Source: Chryseobacterium suipulveris
GTDB taxonomy: Bacteria; Bacteroidota; Bacteroidia; Flavobacteriales; Weeksellaceae
Reading direction: 5' to 3'
Length of the DNA: 64,000 nucleotides
Assembly (NCBI RefSeq): GCF_022811685.1
Contig: NZ_CP094532.1
Span: 769,501-833,500, forward strand
The notes under the pieces are model-generated. The model was not told the DNA's origin. It saw nothing but the letters and a program-made list of their open reading frames with translations, and searched no databases. Shown piece by piece: positions 45,324 through 55,803 of the stretch (the stretch's first letter is position 1; each line of letters begins with the position of its first letter). The position numbers and the translations under genes are program-made.

Positions 45324-46250
45324 TTATGCCACAAACTGATAGATTCCGAAGAGGGAAACCGCAGAAATAATTAACCACAGCAGGATTCCCAGCAGGAAAG
45401 GATTGATCCCGATCTTTTTTAATTCCTTTAACGGAAGTCCAGCTCCGATAAAGAATAGGGCGGTTTTAAGTGTCATTCTGGAGATTTCGCTGACGGTTTT
45501 CGGGAATGCAAACTGGTCTCCAACAAAAGAGTTGATCACGATCGCCACCACAAACCATAAGATAAAATAAGGAAATTTCACCTTTTCATTGGTCTTTGTT
45601 AAAAACGAGAAAATGAGTGTTACGGGAATGATCCACAACGCACGGGAAAGCTTCACGACGGTTGCGGTCTTCAACGCTTCAGCTCCATATTTGCTCGCCG
45701 CACCAACTACAGAACTCGTGTCGTGAATCGCGATTGCAGCCCACATTCCAAATTGATTTTGGGTGAGATGGAAAAAATTTCCGATCATGGGAAAAATCAC
45801 CAAAGCCACCGCATTTAAAACAAAAACAACTCCTAATGCAATGGAATTTTGACTGCCCTTCGATTGAATGACTGGTGAAACAGCGGCAATCGCACTTCCG
45901 CCACAAATTGCAGTTCCCACCGAAATCAGCTGCGAAATTTTTTTGTCGATTTTCAGCCATTTTCCGATGATGAGTCCGAGAGAGAGCACTAAAACGATGG
46001 TGAAAACAGTGAAGGTAAAACCTTCGCTTCCCGCTTTTGCCGCTTCATTCAGATTAATCCCGAATCCTAATCCAATCACGGAATACTGCAGGATCTTCTT
46101 AGTGTAACTTGAAAGTTCATTGAAAGGAATTCCGAAAACATTTACAAACAGAATTCCCGCCACCAAAGCAAGCGGCGGCGAAACCCAGTTGGTGAGCGTG
46201 AAGCCCGCAATCACCAGAAAGAGAATCCTGATAACCGTTTTCTTTTCCAT
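45324..46250 (-). CDS. YeiH/UPF0324 family putative exporter
   Basis: A 308-residue inner-membrane protein with about ten hydrophobic segments: MEKKTVIRILFLVIAGFTLT, GLGFGINLNEA, ISVGTAICGGSAIAAVSPVI and IAIHDTSSVVGAASKYG are conserved landmarks of the YeiH (conserved hypothetical 698) family, annotated as putative sulfate exporters. The transported substrate is not proven. The ATG at 46250 is preferred, because a TATTTTTG box lies just upstream of it. Confidence 0.9.
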   Translation of the reverse strand: MEKKTVIRILFLVIAGFTLTNWVSPPLALVAGILFVNVFGIPFNELSSYTKKILQYSVIGLGFGINLNEAAKAGSEGFTFTVFTIVLVLSLGLIIGKWLKIDKKISQLISVGTAICGGSAIAAVSPVIQSKGSQNSIALGVVFVLNAVALVIFPMIGNFFHLTQNQFGMWAAIAIHDTSSVVGAASKYGAEALKTATVVKLSRALWIIPVTLIFSFLTKTNEKVKFPYFILWFVVAIVINSFVGDQFAFPKTVSEISRMTLKTALFFIGAGLPLKELKKIGINPFLLGILLWLIISAVSLFGIYQFVA

Positions 46251-46270
46251 AAACCGATTTTGCAAGGGAG

Positions 46271-46278
46271 CAAAAATA
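46271..46278 (-). promoter_or_regulatory. Promoter -7 box of yeiH-like gene
   Basis: TATTTTTG on the minus strand, 20 bases before the ATG. Confidence 0.5.
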
Positions 46279-46348
46279 AAGAACACATTTGTCGGCCAAT
46301 GTGATTTAGGTTGCACAAGATGAAGAAATGGGAAATTACTTTTGCGGA

Positions 46349-46744
46349 ATGAAATTATTTAATTTAAGAAATGCAATATACTTCGTCGCAACAGTCGGGT
46401 TTTTCAGTGTTGTGCAATGTCAGGAAAATAATTTTTCCGCACCGAACAGTTCAGAGCAAGCCAACTCCAAATCCCTGAAGCAGGTGATTTCGGAGGGTGC
46501 TTTTTTGGTGGACGTTCGAACTCCCGCTGAATTCAGCTCTGGTTCTATTGAAGGTGCGGTCAATATTCCATTGGATGAAATTCAGGACCGCGTTCACGAG
46601 TTTCAGGGTAAAAAGGGAGTGGTGGTTTTTTGCAGAACAGGAAACCGAAGTTCAACGGCTAAAAGAATCTTAGAAAAACAAGGTATTCCCGATGTTTACA
46701 ACGGAATCAATACTTCTTATATTAAGAATGAAATGAAAAAGTAA
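46349..46744 (+). CDS. Rhodanese-like lipoprotein
   Basis: A 131-residue protein. The N-terminus has a signal ending in a lipobox-like SVVQC (Cys24), so it is likely lipid-anchored. The rhodanese domain shows FLVDVRTPAEFSSGSIEGAV and the active-site loop VVVFCRTGNRSS with Cys95, suited to sulfur transfer or a related redox role. Divergent from the YeiH-like gene. The ATG at 46349 begins the lipoprotein signal better than one 7 codons upstream. Confidence 0.88.
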   Translation: MKLFNLRNAIYFVATVGFFSVVQCQENNFSAPNSSEQANSKSLKQVISEGAFLVDVRTPAEFSSGSIEGAVNIPLDEIQDRVHEFQGKKGVVVFCRTGNRSSTAKRILEKQGIPDVYNGINTSYIKNEMKK

Positions 46745-46770
46745 CCACTTTTTTTAATCAGTTATAGTTA

Positions 46771-46807
46771 AAAATCCTCCGAAATCGATGCGTTTCGGAG
46801 GATTTTT
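46771..46807. terminator. Bidirectional terminator
   Basis: A 14-bp stem (AAAATCCTCCGAAA with its complement) and 8-base loop, with A- and T-tracts. Placed between convergent rhodanese and fhs genes. Confidence 0.92.
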
Positions 46808-46829
46808 CGGTTTTCAGCTTGATCTGCAA

Positions 46830-48506
46830 TCAACTCAATCCCAAGATTTTCCCTTCCTTATTGATTGTCATTCCTTCAGCTGCGGGAACGCTCGGTAAAC
46901 CAGGCATTCTCATCATGTCGCCCAGAATCGGGATGATGAATCCTGCTCCAGCCGCAAATTCAAATTCACGCACGGTGATTTTGAAGTTTGAAGGCCGTCC
47001 GATTTTGGTTTCATCGTCGGTGAGGGATTTCGGAGTTTTCGCCATACAGATCGGAACTTTATCGAAGCCAAGGTCGTAAATGGTTTTTAGCTGGTTCTTC
47101 GCTTTCTGCGAAAATACCACGGTTTCCGCGCCGTACACTTCTTTTGCGATGGTCTCGATTTTATATTCTACAGAATCTTCAACTTTGTACAAAGGTTGGA
47201 AATCATTTCCGCAATTGGAAGCGCAATACACCACTTCTTCGGCAAGTTCGGTCATTCCAGCGCCGCCTTTGGTAAATTCCTCTGCAAGGATTGCTTTCAC
47301 GCCCATTTTTTCACATTCTTCCTTAATGAAAGTAATTTCCTCATCCGAATCCGTCGCAAATCGGTTGATCGCGACAATCGGTTTCAAGCCGAATTTCATT
47401 CCGTTTTCGATATGCTTTTTCAGGTTTTCGATCCCGTTTTTCACAAATGGCAGATTCGGTGTTTCGTATTCGCCTTTTTTCGCGCCGCCGTGGTAACGGA
47501 GCGCACGAATCGTGGCAACGATTACATAAGCGTCGGGTTTCATCTTTCCGTAATGACACTTGATGTGCAAAAACTTTTCCGCCCCTAAATCAGCGCCGAA
47601 ACCAGCTTCCGTCACCACGTAATCGGCGAGTGAAAGTCCGGTTTTGGTAGCGATAATCGTATTTGTTCCCTGTGCAATATTCGCAAAAGGTCCACCGTGA
47701 AGAATCGCAGGATTGCCTTCCAAACTTTGAACAAGATTAGGTTTAATGGCGTCTTTCAATAGAATTGCCATTGCATTTTCGGCTTTAAGGTCGCGTGCGA
47801 AAATCGGTTTCTTGTCAAAGGTGTAGCCCACGAAAATATTTCCCAGCCGGGTTTTCAAATCTTCGAAATCTTGACTCAGGCAAAGAATCGCCATCACTTC
47901 ACTTGCAGGAGTAATATTGAAGCCCTCTTCACGGGTAATTCCGTTGTTGGAGCCGCCTAAACCCACAACAATTTGTCGAAGCGAGCGGTCGTTCATATCC
48001 ATCACCCTTTTCCAGACGATGGTTCTAGGATCGATGTTGAGAGAATGTTTTCTGTTCTGCAAATTATTGTCAATCAGCGCCGAAAGGAGGTTGTTTGCTT
48101 TCTCGATCGCCGCAAAATCTCCCGTGAAGTGCAGGTTGATATCCACCATCGGGATTACCTGTGCGTAACCGCCACCTGCAGCACCGCCTTTCACACCGAA
48201 AACTGGACCAAGCGATGGTTCACGCAAAACCGCGATGGATTTCTTACCGATCTTGTTCAGTCCGTCGTTCAGTCCGACAGAAACTGTGGTTTTTCCTTCG
48301 CCGGCTGGAGTCGGGTTAATTGCGGTCACCAAAATCAGTTTGGCTTTTTTGATCTTTTCTTCGTCGATGTATTTTAAAGGGATTTTGGCTTTATATTTAC
48401 CGTAATACTCCAGATCGTCGTTGTCGATCCCAATTTTTTCTGCAATATTTTTAATATGCTGAATGTTGGCGGATTCTGCAATTTCAAGGTCGGTCGGAAA
48501 ACTCAT
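46830..48506 (-). CDS. fhs: Formate-tetrahydrofolate ligase
   Basis: A 558-residue ATP-dependent enzyme that makes 10-formyl-THF from formate. The P-loop region TPAGEGKTTVSVGLNDGL, REPSLGPVFGVKGGAAGGG and ITVREFEFAAGAGFIIPI are the family signatures. It supplies one-carbon units for purines and formyl-Met (compare purE and def in this window). Full length, and alone in its transcription unit. Confidence 0.97.
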   Translation of the reverse strand: MSFPTDLEIAESANIQHIKNIAEKIGIDNDDLEYYGKYKAKIPLKYIDEEKIKKAKLILVTAINPTPAGEGKTTVSVGLNDGLNKIGKKSIAVLREPSLGPVFGVKGGAAGGGYAQVIPMVDINLHFTGDFAAIEKANNLLSALIDNNLQNRKHSLNIDPRTIVWKRVMDMNDRSLRQIVVGLGGSNNGITREEGFNITPASEVMAILCLSQDFEDLKTRLGNIFVGYTFDKKPIFARDLKAENAMAILLKDAIKPNLVQSLEGNPAILHGGPFANIAQGTNTIIATKTGLSLADYVVTEAGFGADLGAEKFLHIKCHYGKMKPDAYVIVATIRALRYHGGAKKGEYETPNLPFVKNGIENLKKHIENGMKFGLKPIVAINRFATDSDEEITFIKEECEKMGVKAILAEEFTKGGAGMTELAEEVVYCASNCGNDFQPLYKVEDSVEYKIETIAKEVYGAETVVFSQKAKNQLKTIYDLGFDKVPICMAKTPKSLTDDETKIGRPSNFKITVREFEFAAGAGFIIPILGDMMRMPGLPSVPAAEGMTINKEGKILGLS

Positions 48507-48991
48507 ATCGTAAAATTTTAATCACTCAAAAATAGTGAAACCAAACGCTTCGGGAAAACATTTTCGGGTGTGATTTGTCAGTTTGAGAAAAGTCAGTTTC
48601 TTTAAATATGGAAAAAGACAATCCGCGAAATCTGCGTCAGCTGCGAAAAAAAATTCAGTGTTATTAATAAAGATAGAACCACAATCTGCGAAATCTACGA
48701 TGATCGGATAGTGCTTAAAACGAGCTTGTTACAAAGATTTTGTTTGGCTTTGTTAAACAAAGTGCCTTTGTTTGTCTTAAAATTATGAGGTCATTTATTT
48801 AGATATTTCTTTGCGGCCGTTGCGTGAAAAATATCTCGCAAAGCCAGACAAGGATTTACGAAATTTTAGGCTGCTTTTAAGCTAAACAAAGGCGGTAACG
48901 CTCATTTGAGATATACAAAGTCATAAACAAATAAGATGTTAATTCTCCTTAAAATGAATTTTCCCCAATTCCGATTCGCCCAAAAAATCCG
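48507..48991. other. Non-coding gap with ctgcgaaatctgcg fragments
   Basis: About 485 bases between divergent fhs and uvrA. It contains repeated AATCTGCGAAATCT and TTTGCG/CGCAAAG pieces (48630-48700, 48800-48845) similar to those at 34733-34895. No ORF or RNA gene seen. Confidence 0.55.
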
Positions 48992-48999
48992 TAAATTTG
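48992..48999 (+). promoter_or_regulatory. Promoter -7 box of uvrA
   Basis: TAAATTTG, 45 bases before the chosen ATG. No SOS box is recognised. Confidence 0.6.
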
Positions 49000-49044
49000 C
49001 AGATTCCCGAACTTTCGATAAAAAGAAGCAGGGAAACATTAAAA

Positions 49045-51873
49045 ATGAAAGACAATAAAGAATATATCGAAGTTTACGGCGCCCGTGAACACAACCTTAA
49101 AAATATTTCGGTAAAGATCCCGCGAAACGAACTTGTAGTCATCACTGGACTTTCGGGAAGTGGGAAATCGTCCCTCGCTTTCGACACTATTTTCGCGGAA
49201 GGACAGCGAAGATATATCGAGACTTTTTCTGCCTACGCGCGACATTTTCTCGGCGGTTTGGAAAGACCCGATGTGGATAAAATCGACGGACTTTCGCCAG
49301 TAATAGCCATCGAGCAGAAAACGACCAACAAAAATCCACGTTCTACAGTTGGGACGGTGACTGAACTCTATGATTTTCTGCGTCTGCTTTTTGCGAGGGT
49401 TTCAGATGCATACTCGATGACTTCTGGCAAAAAGTTAGTGAGCTACACCGAAGAGCAAATCCTGGAAACCATTAAGGAAAATTTTAAGGGCGAAAAAGTG
49501 ATGCTTCTTGCACCCGTTGTTCGTGCGAGGAAAGGACATTACCACGAACTCTTCGTACAAATGGCGAAGAAAGGTTACGGACAGGCGAGAATCGACGGCG
49601 AACTTTTGGACATTGAATATGACCTGAAACTCGACCGCTACAAAACCCACGACATCGATATCGTGATCGACCGATGGATTATCGGCGAAAATGCCACTGA
49701 AAACCGTATGGAAAAATCCCTGCGAACCGCGATGGAAATGGGAGAGGGAACCATCGGTCTGCAAAAATTGGGAGAGAATGAAGTCCATTATTTTTCTAAA
49801 AACTTGATGGACTCCGAAACCGGAGATTCACTCGCTTTACCCGAACCGAACACGTTTTCGTTTAATTCGCCGAAAGGAAGCTGCCCACACTGCAAAGGTT
49901 TGGGAACCATCAAGAAAGTGAATACCGATTATTTTGTGGAAAATCCTAAACTCTCTGTAAACCAGGGCGGTTTGTTGCCGCTTGAAGACATTAAATCCAA
50001 CAAATGGATTTTGGGGCAGATTAAGAATATCCTCGAAGTTTTCGATCAGGATTTATCGACTCCGTTTAAAGATATTTCCAAAGAAGCGCTGGAATTGATC
50101 TATTTCGGGGCGCACAAAGAAGTTTCCAAAGAACTGAAACACGCGGGAATCACCAAAAAAATCAAGGTGAATTTCGACGGATTGGTTTCCATTATCGAAG
50201 AAATGATCGAGGACAAGGAAAGCTACGACGCGATTCTGCTCGAAAGACACTTTACCACCGAAGAAATTTGCCCCGAATGTAAAGGAACCCGACTTCAACC
50301 GTCAAGTTTGAGTTTTAAAATCGACGGGAAAAATATTGCGGAAATCAACTCATTGAGTTTGGCTGATTTTAAGGATTGGCTCAACGAAGTGGAAAATAAG
50401 TTCAGCGAGAAAAACAAAATCATTGCCCACGAAATTTTAAAGGAAATCAAGACTCGGCTGCAGTTTTTGCTCGATGTCGGACTGGATTATTTGAGCTTAA
50501 GCCGAAGTTCAAGAACACTTTCCGGCGGTGAATCGCAGCGGATCCGTTTGGCGACGCAGATCGGTTCACAGTTGGTGAATGTACTTTATATCCTCGACGA
50601 GCCTTCGATCGGACTTCACCAAAGAGATAACGAGCGGCTCATCAACTCCCTAAAAAATCTCCGCGACATTGGGAATTCCGTAATCGTTGTGGAACACGAC
50701 AAAGACATGATCCTAGAAGCAGACGAGGTTTTGGATATTGGTCCGCGCGCAGGAAAGTTCGGTGGCGAAATTCTTTGGCAGGGAAATCCCAAAGATCTGC
50801 TCAAAGCCGATACCATCACCGCCGATTATATGACGGGAAAACGAAAGATCGTAATCCCAGAAAAAAGGAGGGAAGGAAACGGTAAATCGCTGGTTCTGAA
50901 AGGTGCGACAGGAAATAACCTGAAAAATGTGACGCTGGAAGTTCCGCTCGGGAAATTAGTCGTGGTAACAGGAATTTCGGGAAGCGGAAAATCTTCTTTA
51001 ATTAACGGAACGTTGTACCCGATTCTGAACCGACATTTCTACCGAAGTGTGCAGGAACCGTTACCTTACAAAAGTTTCGAGGGAATCGAGAATATCGACA
51101 AAATTGTGGACGTGGATCAAACTCCGATCGGAAGGACTCCGCGCTCCAATCCTGCAACTTATACGGGAATGTTTACGGACATCAGAAACCTTTTCGCTGA
51201 ACTTCCCGAATCGAAAATTCGCGGCTACAAAGCGGGACGGTTTTCGTTCAATGTAAAAGGTGGAAGATGCGAAACCTGTCAAGGAGGCGGTTTGAAGGTG
51301 ATTGAAATGAATTTTCTTCCCGATGTTTACGTACATTGCGAAACGTGCAACGGAAAACGTTTCAACCGCGAAACTCTTGAAGTGCGCTACAAAGGAAAAT
51401 CGATTTCCGATGTTTTGGAAATGACGATCGATGAGGCGGTGGATTTCTTTGCACCGATTCCGAAAATCTATAATAAGGTCAAGACTTTGCACGACGTCGG
51501 ATTGGGCTACATCACGCTCGGTCAGCAATCTACAACTTTGAGTGGAGGAGAAGCGCAACGGATCAAACTCGCCACCGAACTTTCGAAAAGACAGACTGGA
51601 AATACGCTCTACATCCTGGATGAACCCACAACTGGACTCCATTTCGAGGATGTGAAAGTGCTGATGGAAGCAGTGAACAAGCTAGTTGATTTAGGCAATT
51701 CATTCATCATCATCGAGCATAATATGGATGTGATCAAATTGGCGGACCACATCATCGACATCGGTCCTGAAGGCGGGAAACACGGCGGGAAAATCATCGC
51801 TGAAGGAACTCCCGAAGAAATCGTGAAATCTAAAAAATCATTGACAGCGAAGTTTTTGAAAAGAGAGTTATAA
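49045..51873 (+). CDS. uvrA: Excinuclease ABC subunit A
   Basis: A 942-residue DNA damage sensor of nucleotide excision repair. Two ABC ATPase units: Walker [20 protein letters not shown] and [16 protein letters not shown]; signatures [16 protein letters not shown] and [16 protein letters not shown]. Zinc-binding pairs [20 protein letters not shown] and CETCNGKRF are present. The start [20 protein letters not shown] at 49045 agrees with family length; the open frame continues 16 codons upstream into the promoter area. Confidence 0.97.
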   Translation: MKDNKEYIEVYGAREHNLKNISVKIPRNELVVITGLSGSGKSSLAFDTIFAEGQRRYIETFSAYARHFLGGLERPDVDKIDGLSPVIAIEQKTTNKNPRSTVGTVTELYDFLRLLFARVSDAYSMTSGKKLVSYTEEQILETIKENFKGEKVMLLAPVVRARKGHYHELFVQMAKKGYGQARIDGELLDIEYDLKLDRYKTHDIDIVIDRWIIGENATENRMEKSLRTAMEMGEGTIGLQKLGENEVHYFSKNLMDSETGDSLALPEPNTFSFNSPKGSCPHCKGLGTIKKVNTDYFVENPKLSVNQGGLLPLEDIKSNKWILGQIKNILEVFDQDLSTPFKDISKEALELIYFGAHKEVSKELKHAGITKKIKVNFDGLVSIIEEMIEDKESYDAILLERHFTTEEICPECKGTRLQPSSLSFKIDGKNIAEINSLSLADFKDWLNEVENKFSEKNKIIAHEILKEIKTRLQFLLDVGLDYLSLSRSSRTLSGGESQRIRLATQIGSQLVNVLYILDEPSIGLHQRDNERLINSLKNLRDIGNSVIVVEHDKDMILEADEVLDIGPRAGKFGGEILWQGNPKDLLKADTITADYMTGKRKIVIPEKRREGNGKSLVLKGATGNNLKNVTLEVPLGKLVVVTGISGSGKSSLINGTLYPILNRHFYRSVQEPLPYKSFEGIENIDKIVDVDQTPIGRTPRSNPATYTGMFTDIRNLFAELPESKIRGYKAGRFSFNVKGGRCETCQGGGLKVIEMNFLPDVYVHCETCNGKRFNRETLEVRYKGKSISDVLEMTIDEAVDFFAPIPKIYNKVKTLHDVGLGYITLGQQSTTLSGGEAQRIKLATELSKRQTGNTLYILDEPTTGLHFEDVKVLMEAVNKLVDLGNSFIIIEHNMDVIKLADHIIDIGPEGGKHGGKIIAEGTPEEIVKSKKSLTAKFLKREL

Positions 51874-51882
51874 AAGAAACAA

Positions 51883-51924
51883 GACAAAAGTAAAAAGACA
51901 AAAGTAAAAAGATAAAAGTAAAAG
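51883..51924 (+). repeat. Three 14-base tandem repeats
   Basis: GACAAAAGTAAAAA twice, then GATAAAAGTAAAAG, just after the uvrA stop. The following ~340 bases are AT-rich with no gene seen. Confidence 0.9.
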
Positions 51925-52268
51925 AAATCAGAAGGTAATTTTAATAATGAAAGCAGATTTCTACCTTTACTTTACATGTCTCTCAATTTCATACTACGCA
52001 AATCAGCGCTGAACCTGCATTACTTCAATAGCGACCGATTGGTATCACCCAATTTATTTCAAAAATTGTCACGTTTATCTACAACAACAATAATCGCTTT
52101 CCATTTTTCGTTGTTGATCATCCGTTCTGAAAATCACTCGGTTTTTATGAAAAAATAACCCGTTTCTTCGGTGATTTTGCTGTTATTTGTCATTTCTATT
52201 AAATATTTCATAAATTTTTATTTAAAATAAAATATTGATAATCAATCGTTTATTAATTATCTATTTCC

Positions 52269-52301
52269 AATGTTAACCCAATGTTAACAGAATGTAAACC
52301 A
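52269..52301 (+). promoter_or_regulatory. Three 11-base direct repeats upstream of a promoter
   Basis: AATGTTAACCC, AATGTTAACAG and AATGTAAACCA follow without gap, an exact 11-base period close to one helical turn. They end 18 bases before a TACATTTG box that has no clear -33 element, a layout fitting an activator site. Confidence 0.55.
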
Positions 52302-52319
52302 ACTATTAATTATATTCTA

Positions 52320-52327
52320 TACATTTG
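52320..52327 (+). promoter_or_regulatory. Promoter -7 box of 131-residue exported protein
   Basis: TACATTTG, 47 bases before the ATG. Confidence 0.6.
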
Positions 52328-52374
52328 TCTCATAATTATTCAACTATTTATTAACCAATTAACTAATCAGAGAA

Positions 52375-52770
52375 ATGAAAAAGATTATCTTTAGGATTGC
52401 AGCGGTTTTGATTTTGGTTTTTACAGTTTCTTTTTTTAATAACGTAAAAGCACAAAGCTCTAATACCATCGAAGAAATTAAACTTAACCCGAACGACGGT
52501 TTCGGGGAGTTACGCAAACTCGTCATCAACAATTTTGATTTTACCAACCCGAATTTTACGGAAGGAGTGGTGAATTCTGATGTGCAGTTCAGTATCGCCG
52601 AAAACGGAAAGATTACCAATGTTCACGCAAAAGGTGATTGCAAGTATGTTTCAGAGGAATTGGAAAATGTGTTGAGCCATCTGCTTTACAAAGTTGATAC
52701 CAGCAAACTCAGCAAAAATATGATCGCATCCACTTACGTAATGCCTGTAAGTGTGCGAATAAACCGCTAA
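52375..52770 (+). CDS. Small exported protein with TonB-C-like fold
   Basis: A 131-residue protein with a signal peptide (MKKIIFRIAAVLILVFTVSF, cleavage near VKAQ). The mature part (VQFSIAENGKITNVHAKGDC, KYVSEELENVLSHLLYKVD, MPVSVRINR) has the strand-helix-strand rhythm of the TonB C-terminal domain without a membrane anchor or Pro-rich region. It is periplasmic or exported; function unknown. The promoter with three 11-base repeats suggests regulated expression. A strong terminator follows. Confidence 0.7.
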   Translation: MKKIIFRIAAVLILVFTVSFFNNVKAQSSNTIEEIKLNPNDGFGELRKLVINNFDFTNPNFTEGVVNSDVQFSIAENGKITNVHAKGDCKYVSEELENVLSHLLYKVDTSKLSKNMIASTYVMPVSVRINR

Positions 52771-52790
52771 TAAGAATTAGAAAACATAGA

Positions 52791-52820
52791 AAAACCGAAC
52801 ATTGCGTTCGGTTTTTTTTT
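52791..52820. terminator. Terminator
   Basis: AAAACCGAAC/GTTCGGTTTT stem with 5-base loop and a long T-run; can serve both convergent genes. Confidence 0.92.
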
Positions 52821-52833
52821 GTTTATCCCTTCG

Positions 52834-55194
52834 CTAAAATTTATATCCGATACTGAAGTAGAAACGCCATAAATTGAGGAAGTCGTTTCTTGAAACGGAA
52901 AAATTGATGGGACCCGCCATCGAATTGTAGCCAAAATTAATCCCGTAACCGAAAACTTTCTGAGCGAAGTCATCGTCCTTAAAACTCGTCAGATTTGCCG
53001 AGATCTGCGAAAAGCTCATGGATGGAGTCACATAAAACTCGCCAAAAGGATTGTACTGTACAGCAAAACCCGCTTTGTAAAGGGAGTTTACGGGGAGCTC
53101 CTTTTGTCGGAAACCTTCAAATTCGGGATTCATCCCATCGTTGTTAAACTCGCTTCCTCCCACGTAAAATTTCTGATTGAGAAACAGAAACGGAATCTGA
53201 CCTTCTTCAATTTTCGAACTGCTGAAATGTTGACCAACATATCCATTGGCTTTCAGCGTTATCTTTTTTGAGACCGGGAACGAGAAGTTTTCGTTAAGGT
53301 ATAACCCAATCAGCGATTTTGGTGTGGTGTACATCGGGTTCTCGGGATTCAGGTAATCGTAAAGCATCGGCTGCAGATGAACCAAATCGTACAAATTGTA
53401 GTGGTCGCCGAAATAGCTTCTTGCGCCAATTTGCAGAAAGTTGCCGCTTTTTGAAAAATATCTCGTGTTTAAACTATTCTGAATAAATCGTAAGGAAACG
53501 GAGTAATTGCTGTGGCTGTACATTTTCTTGCTGTAGTTATCGAATGTGCTTTGTGAGATGTCGTTCAGCGAATTTTTCAAAAGTTCGGTGTTGTATTCGA
53601 TTCCGGTTCCGATGGCGGAGTTGGTGCCGAGTTTATAGTTGATGCTGAAGCTGCCGCCAAAATTCTGGTATCGGTATTCCGAGAACAGTTTGCCCGAACC
53701 GTCGTTATCATTCAGTATCTTGAAGAAAATATCGTTGCTGTCCGCCGTGGTATATTTTGCATCGGCAGAAACCCACAAACGGTCTTTTCCGTCAACAAAT
53801 TTCTGCATGTTGAGCCGTGCTTTAAACCGTTCTGAAACATCTACTGTCGCTACAAGCCGCGACTTCGACAGCAGTAAATTCCGGTATGTGTAATTCAGGA
53901 TAATTCCAACAGACTGTTCGTTGTCGTAATGCAGCGCCATCTTGAACCTTCCCGAAGTTGATTTTTTCAGGAAAATATTCATAATCAGTCCGTTTTCAGT
54001 GTCGGTATAAGTGTAATACGCCTTGTCATAGAGCCGGGTTCCAAAGATTCGGTCAATGCTTTCGTTCACGGTTTTCGCATCGTAATAATTTCCTTCTTCA
54101 AGCTGTAATTGATTTTTCAAAGAATTGAGTTCCTTTTGCGAGGTGATCTCGGTTCCATCTTCATTAAAATATTTGAAAGCAACAGTCGGTTTCTTTATTT
54201 CCTGAACGCTGTCGTGGCTGAAACTGATTCCGAGTTGTCTTTGTTCTTCCGCTATTTTTACCAGTTCGGGAAGCATTTTCTTGGTTTCGTCCTCACCGAT
54301 TTTAATGATTTTCTTAAACTTTTTGAAATCCTTCGTGGTAATGTCTTCAAGCGGTGCGACGAAATTTACCAACACATCGGTGTTTTTCTTTTGTACCTCG
54401 TAATCCTCCACCGAGCGGATTGCATGCGTTTGGTAGATCATTTTCAGCGGATTTTCGATTTCTTTTTTCGTGAAAAGTCGGAATCCAGTGTAACCGCCGA
54501 TCACAACATCGGCTCCCATCTGTTTCACTTCCGCAACCGGAAAATTTCTGTCGAGACCGCCGTCAACCAACATTTTGCCGTCGATGAAAACTGGGGAGAA
54601 AGCTGCGGGAATCGCCAATGTAGAACGGATTGCAAGAGGAAGCGAACCTTTTTTCTGCATGATGAGCCCACCGTTAATAATGTCGGATGAAGTCATTTCA
54701 ACCGAAATCGGCAACTTACTGAAATCATTGATGTGTTTCGCCGGAAAAGTAAGCGTATTCAGTACTTCTCCCATGTATTGACCTTCAATATAGGAGTTGG
54801 GAAGTGTCGGTTTTCTTTTTTCCACCGGAAACTCGATAATGTATTTGTCGAACTCGTCTTTTTCCTCGATGCTTACTTTGTTGTACGGGATTTTGTTGCT
54901 CAAAATCCGTTTCCAGTTCATGCCGTAAACGGTGGATTTCAATTCTTCGCCGGTATAACCCATCGCGTAGAGTCCGCCGAGAATTCCGCCCATACTGGTT
55001 CCTGTGATGTAGTCGATCTTAATTTGAAGGGAGTCAATCGCCTTCAGCAATCCAATGTGTGCGAAACCCTTTGCGCCGCCGCCGCTTAAGGCGAGTCCGT
55101 ATTTTTTCCGGGGAGTTATTTGCAATGAGTCCTGCGCATTGACGGAGAGAGTCAGTGCAGCGAACAGTGCACAGAAGAGCAATTTTTTTGTCAT
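52834..55194 (-). CDS. Patatin-like phospholipase fused to outer-membrane barrel
   Basis: A 786-residue protein. After a signal peptide (to VNAQ) comes the patatin domain: oxyanion loop SGGGAKG (37-43), nucleophile Ser67 in GTSMGG, catalytic Asp211 in VDGGLDRN. A POTRA-like region around residues 340-405 (YFNEDGTEITSQKELNSLKN, then DRIFGTRLYDKAYYTY) and a C-terminal barrel of Omp85 type ending LWRFYFSIGYKF follow. This order matches PlpD-like type Vd autotransporters, in which the barrel exports or displays the lipase. The Bacteroidetes forms are widespread and their substrate is unknown. Confidence 0.92.
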   Translation of the reverse strand: MTKKLLFCALFAALTLSVNAQDSLQITPRKKYGLALSGGGAKGFAHIGLLKAIDSLQIKIDYITGTSMGGILGGLYAMGYTGEELKSTVYGMNWKRILSNKIPYNKVSIEEKDEFDKYIIEFPVEKRKPTLPNSYIEGQYMGEVLNTLTFPAKHINDFSKLPISVEMTSSDIINGGLIMQKKGSLPLAIRSTLAIPAAFSPVFIDGKMLVDGGLDRNFPVAEVKQMGADVVIGGYTGFRLFTKKEIENPLKMIYQTHAIRSVEDYEVQKKNTDVLVNFVAPLEDITTKDFKKFKKIIKIGEDETKKMLPELVKIAEEQRQLGISFSHDSVQEIKKPTVAFKYFNEDGTEITSQKELNSLKNQLQLEEGNYYDAKTVNESIDRIFGTRLYDKAYYTYTDTENGLIMNIFLKKSTSGRFKMALHYDNEQSVGIILNYTYRNLLLSKSRLVATVDVSERFKARLNMQKFVDGKDRLWVSADAKYTTADSNDIFFKILNDNDGSGKLFSEYRYQNFGGSFSINYKLGTNSAIGTGIEYNTELLKNSLNDISQSTFDNYSKKMYSHSNYSVSLRFIQNSLNTRYFSKSGNFLQIGARSYFGDHYNLYDLVHLQPMLYDYLNPENPMYTTPKSLIGLYLNENFSFPVSKKITLKANGYVGQHFSSSKIEEGQIPFLFLNQKFYVGGSEFNNDGMNPEFEGFRQKELPVNSLYKAGFAVQYNPFGEFYVTPSMSFSQISANLTSFKDDDFAQKVFGYGINFGYNSMAGPINFSVSRNDFLNLWRFYFSIGYKF

Positions 55195-55276
55195 GGTTAG
55201 TAATTTTCCGCTAAATTAGTTTTTTTATTTTTATCTTAATTCATGGTTCTGTAGATTATTGTTCACCATATAATTT

Positions 55277-55284
55277 TAAATTTG
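55277..55284 (+). promoter_or_regulatory. Promoter -7 box of DUF421 gene
   Basis: TAAATTTG, only 4 bases before the ATG. Confidence 0.6.
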
Positions 55285-55288
55285 TGTA

Positions 55289-55803
55289 ATGAATCCGTTT
55301 TTAGATGTTTCGCTCCGTTCGCTCGCCGTTTATATGTTTATGATATTGGGTTTGAGGATTTTTGGCAAGAACCAGCTTTCGCAGCTTAACGCGGGAGATG
55401 TAATCCTGCTGTTATTAATTTCCAACGCGGTGCAGAATGCGATGGTTGGTCAGGATACCTCTTTGCAGGGCGGTCTTATTGCGGCAACGGTTTTGTTTAT
55501 TGCCAATTTTGGTTTGAAGAAACTGATGTTTAATAACCAGAAAATCAAACATCTGTGGAAGACGAGCCGGAAATTTTAATTAAAGATGGTGTCGCAGATT
55601 TTGAAAAATTGAAAAAGGCGGAAATCAGCGTCGACGAACTCCTGGAAACGGTGCGTGAACACGGTGTCGAATCGGTAGAACACGTAAAACTCACCGTTCT
55701 GGAAGTTGACGGTAACATCAGCGTAATTTCTACCGACCAAAATAACCAGACTAATTTTTCGCGCCATAAAAGGAAATTTCCAAGAAAAGCGCATAGGATT
55801 TAA
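55289..55803 (+). pseudogene. DUF421 (YetF-type) membrane protein, frameshifted
   Basis: The first frame encodes MNPFLDVSLRSLAVYMFMIL, LRIFGKNQLSQLNAGDVILL and a third helix, ending wrongly at 55579 after KIKHLWKTSRKF. From 55555 another frame supplies the missing part: EDEPEILIKDGVADFEKLKK, ISVDELLETVREHGVESVEH, LEVDGNISVIS. Restoring one T in CTGTGG (55553-55558) would give KIKHLLEDEPEIL, the usual DUF421 continuation. Three membrane helices and a cytoplasmic domain are expected. The final reading frame overlaps the GNAT start (TAATG). Confidence 0.85.

Noticed and set aside
51976..52158. 60-residue plus-strand ORF
   Set aside because: Composition is not protein-like, it lies in AT-rich non-coding DNA, and there is no promoter.
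55289..55803. Two overlapping independent genes
   Set aside because: The two pieces match consecutive parts of one DUF421 protein, so a frameshift is simpler.
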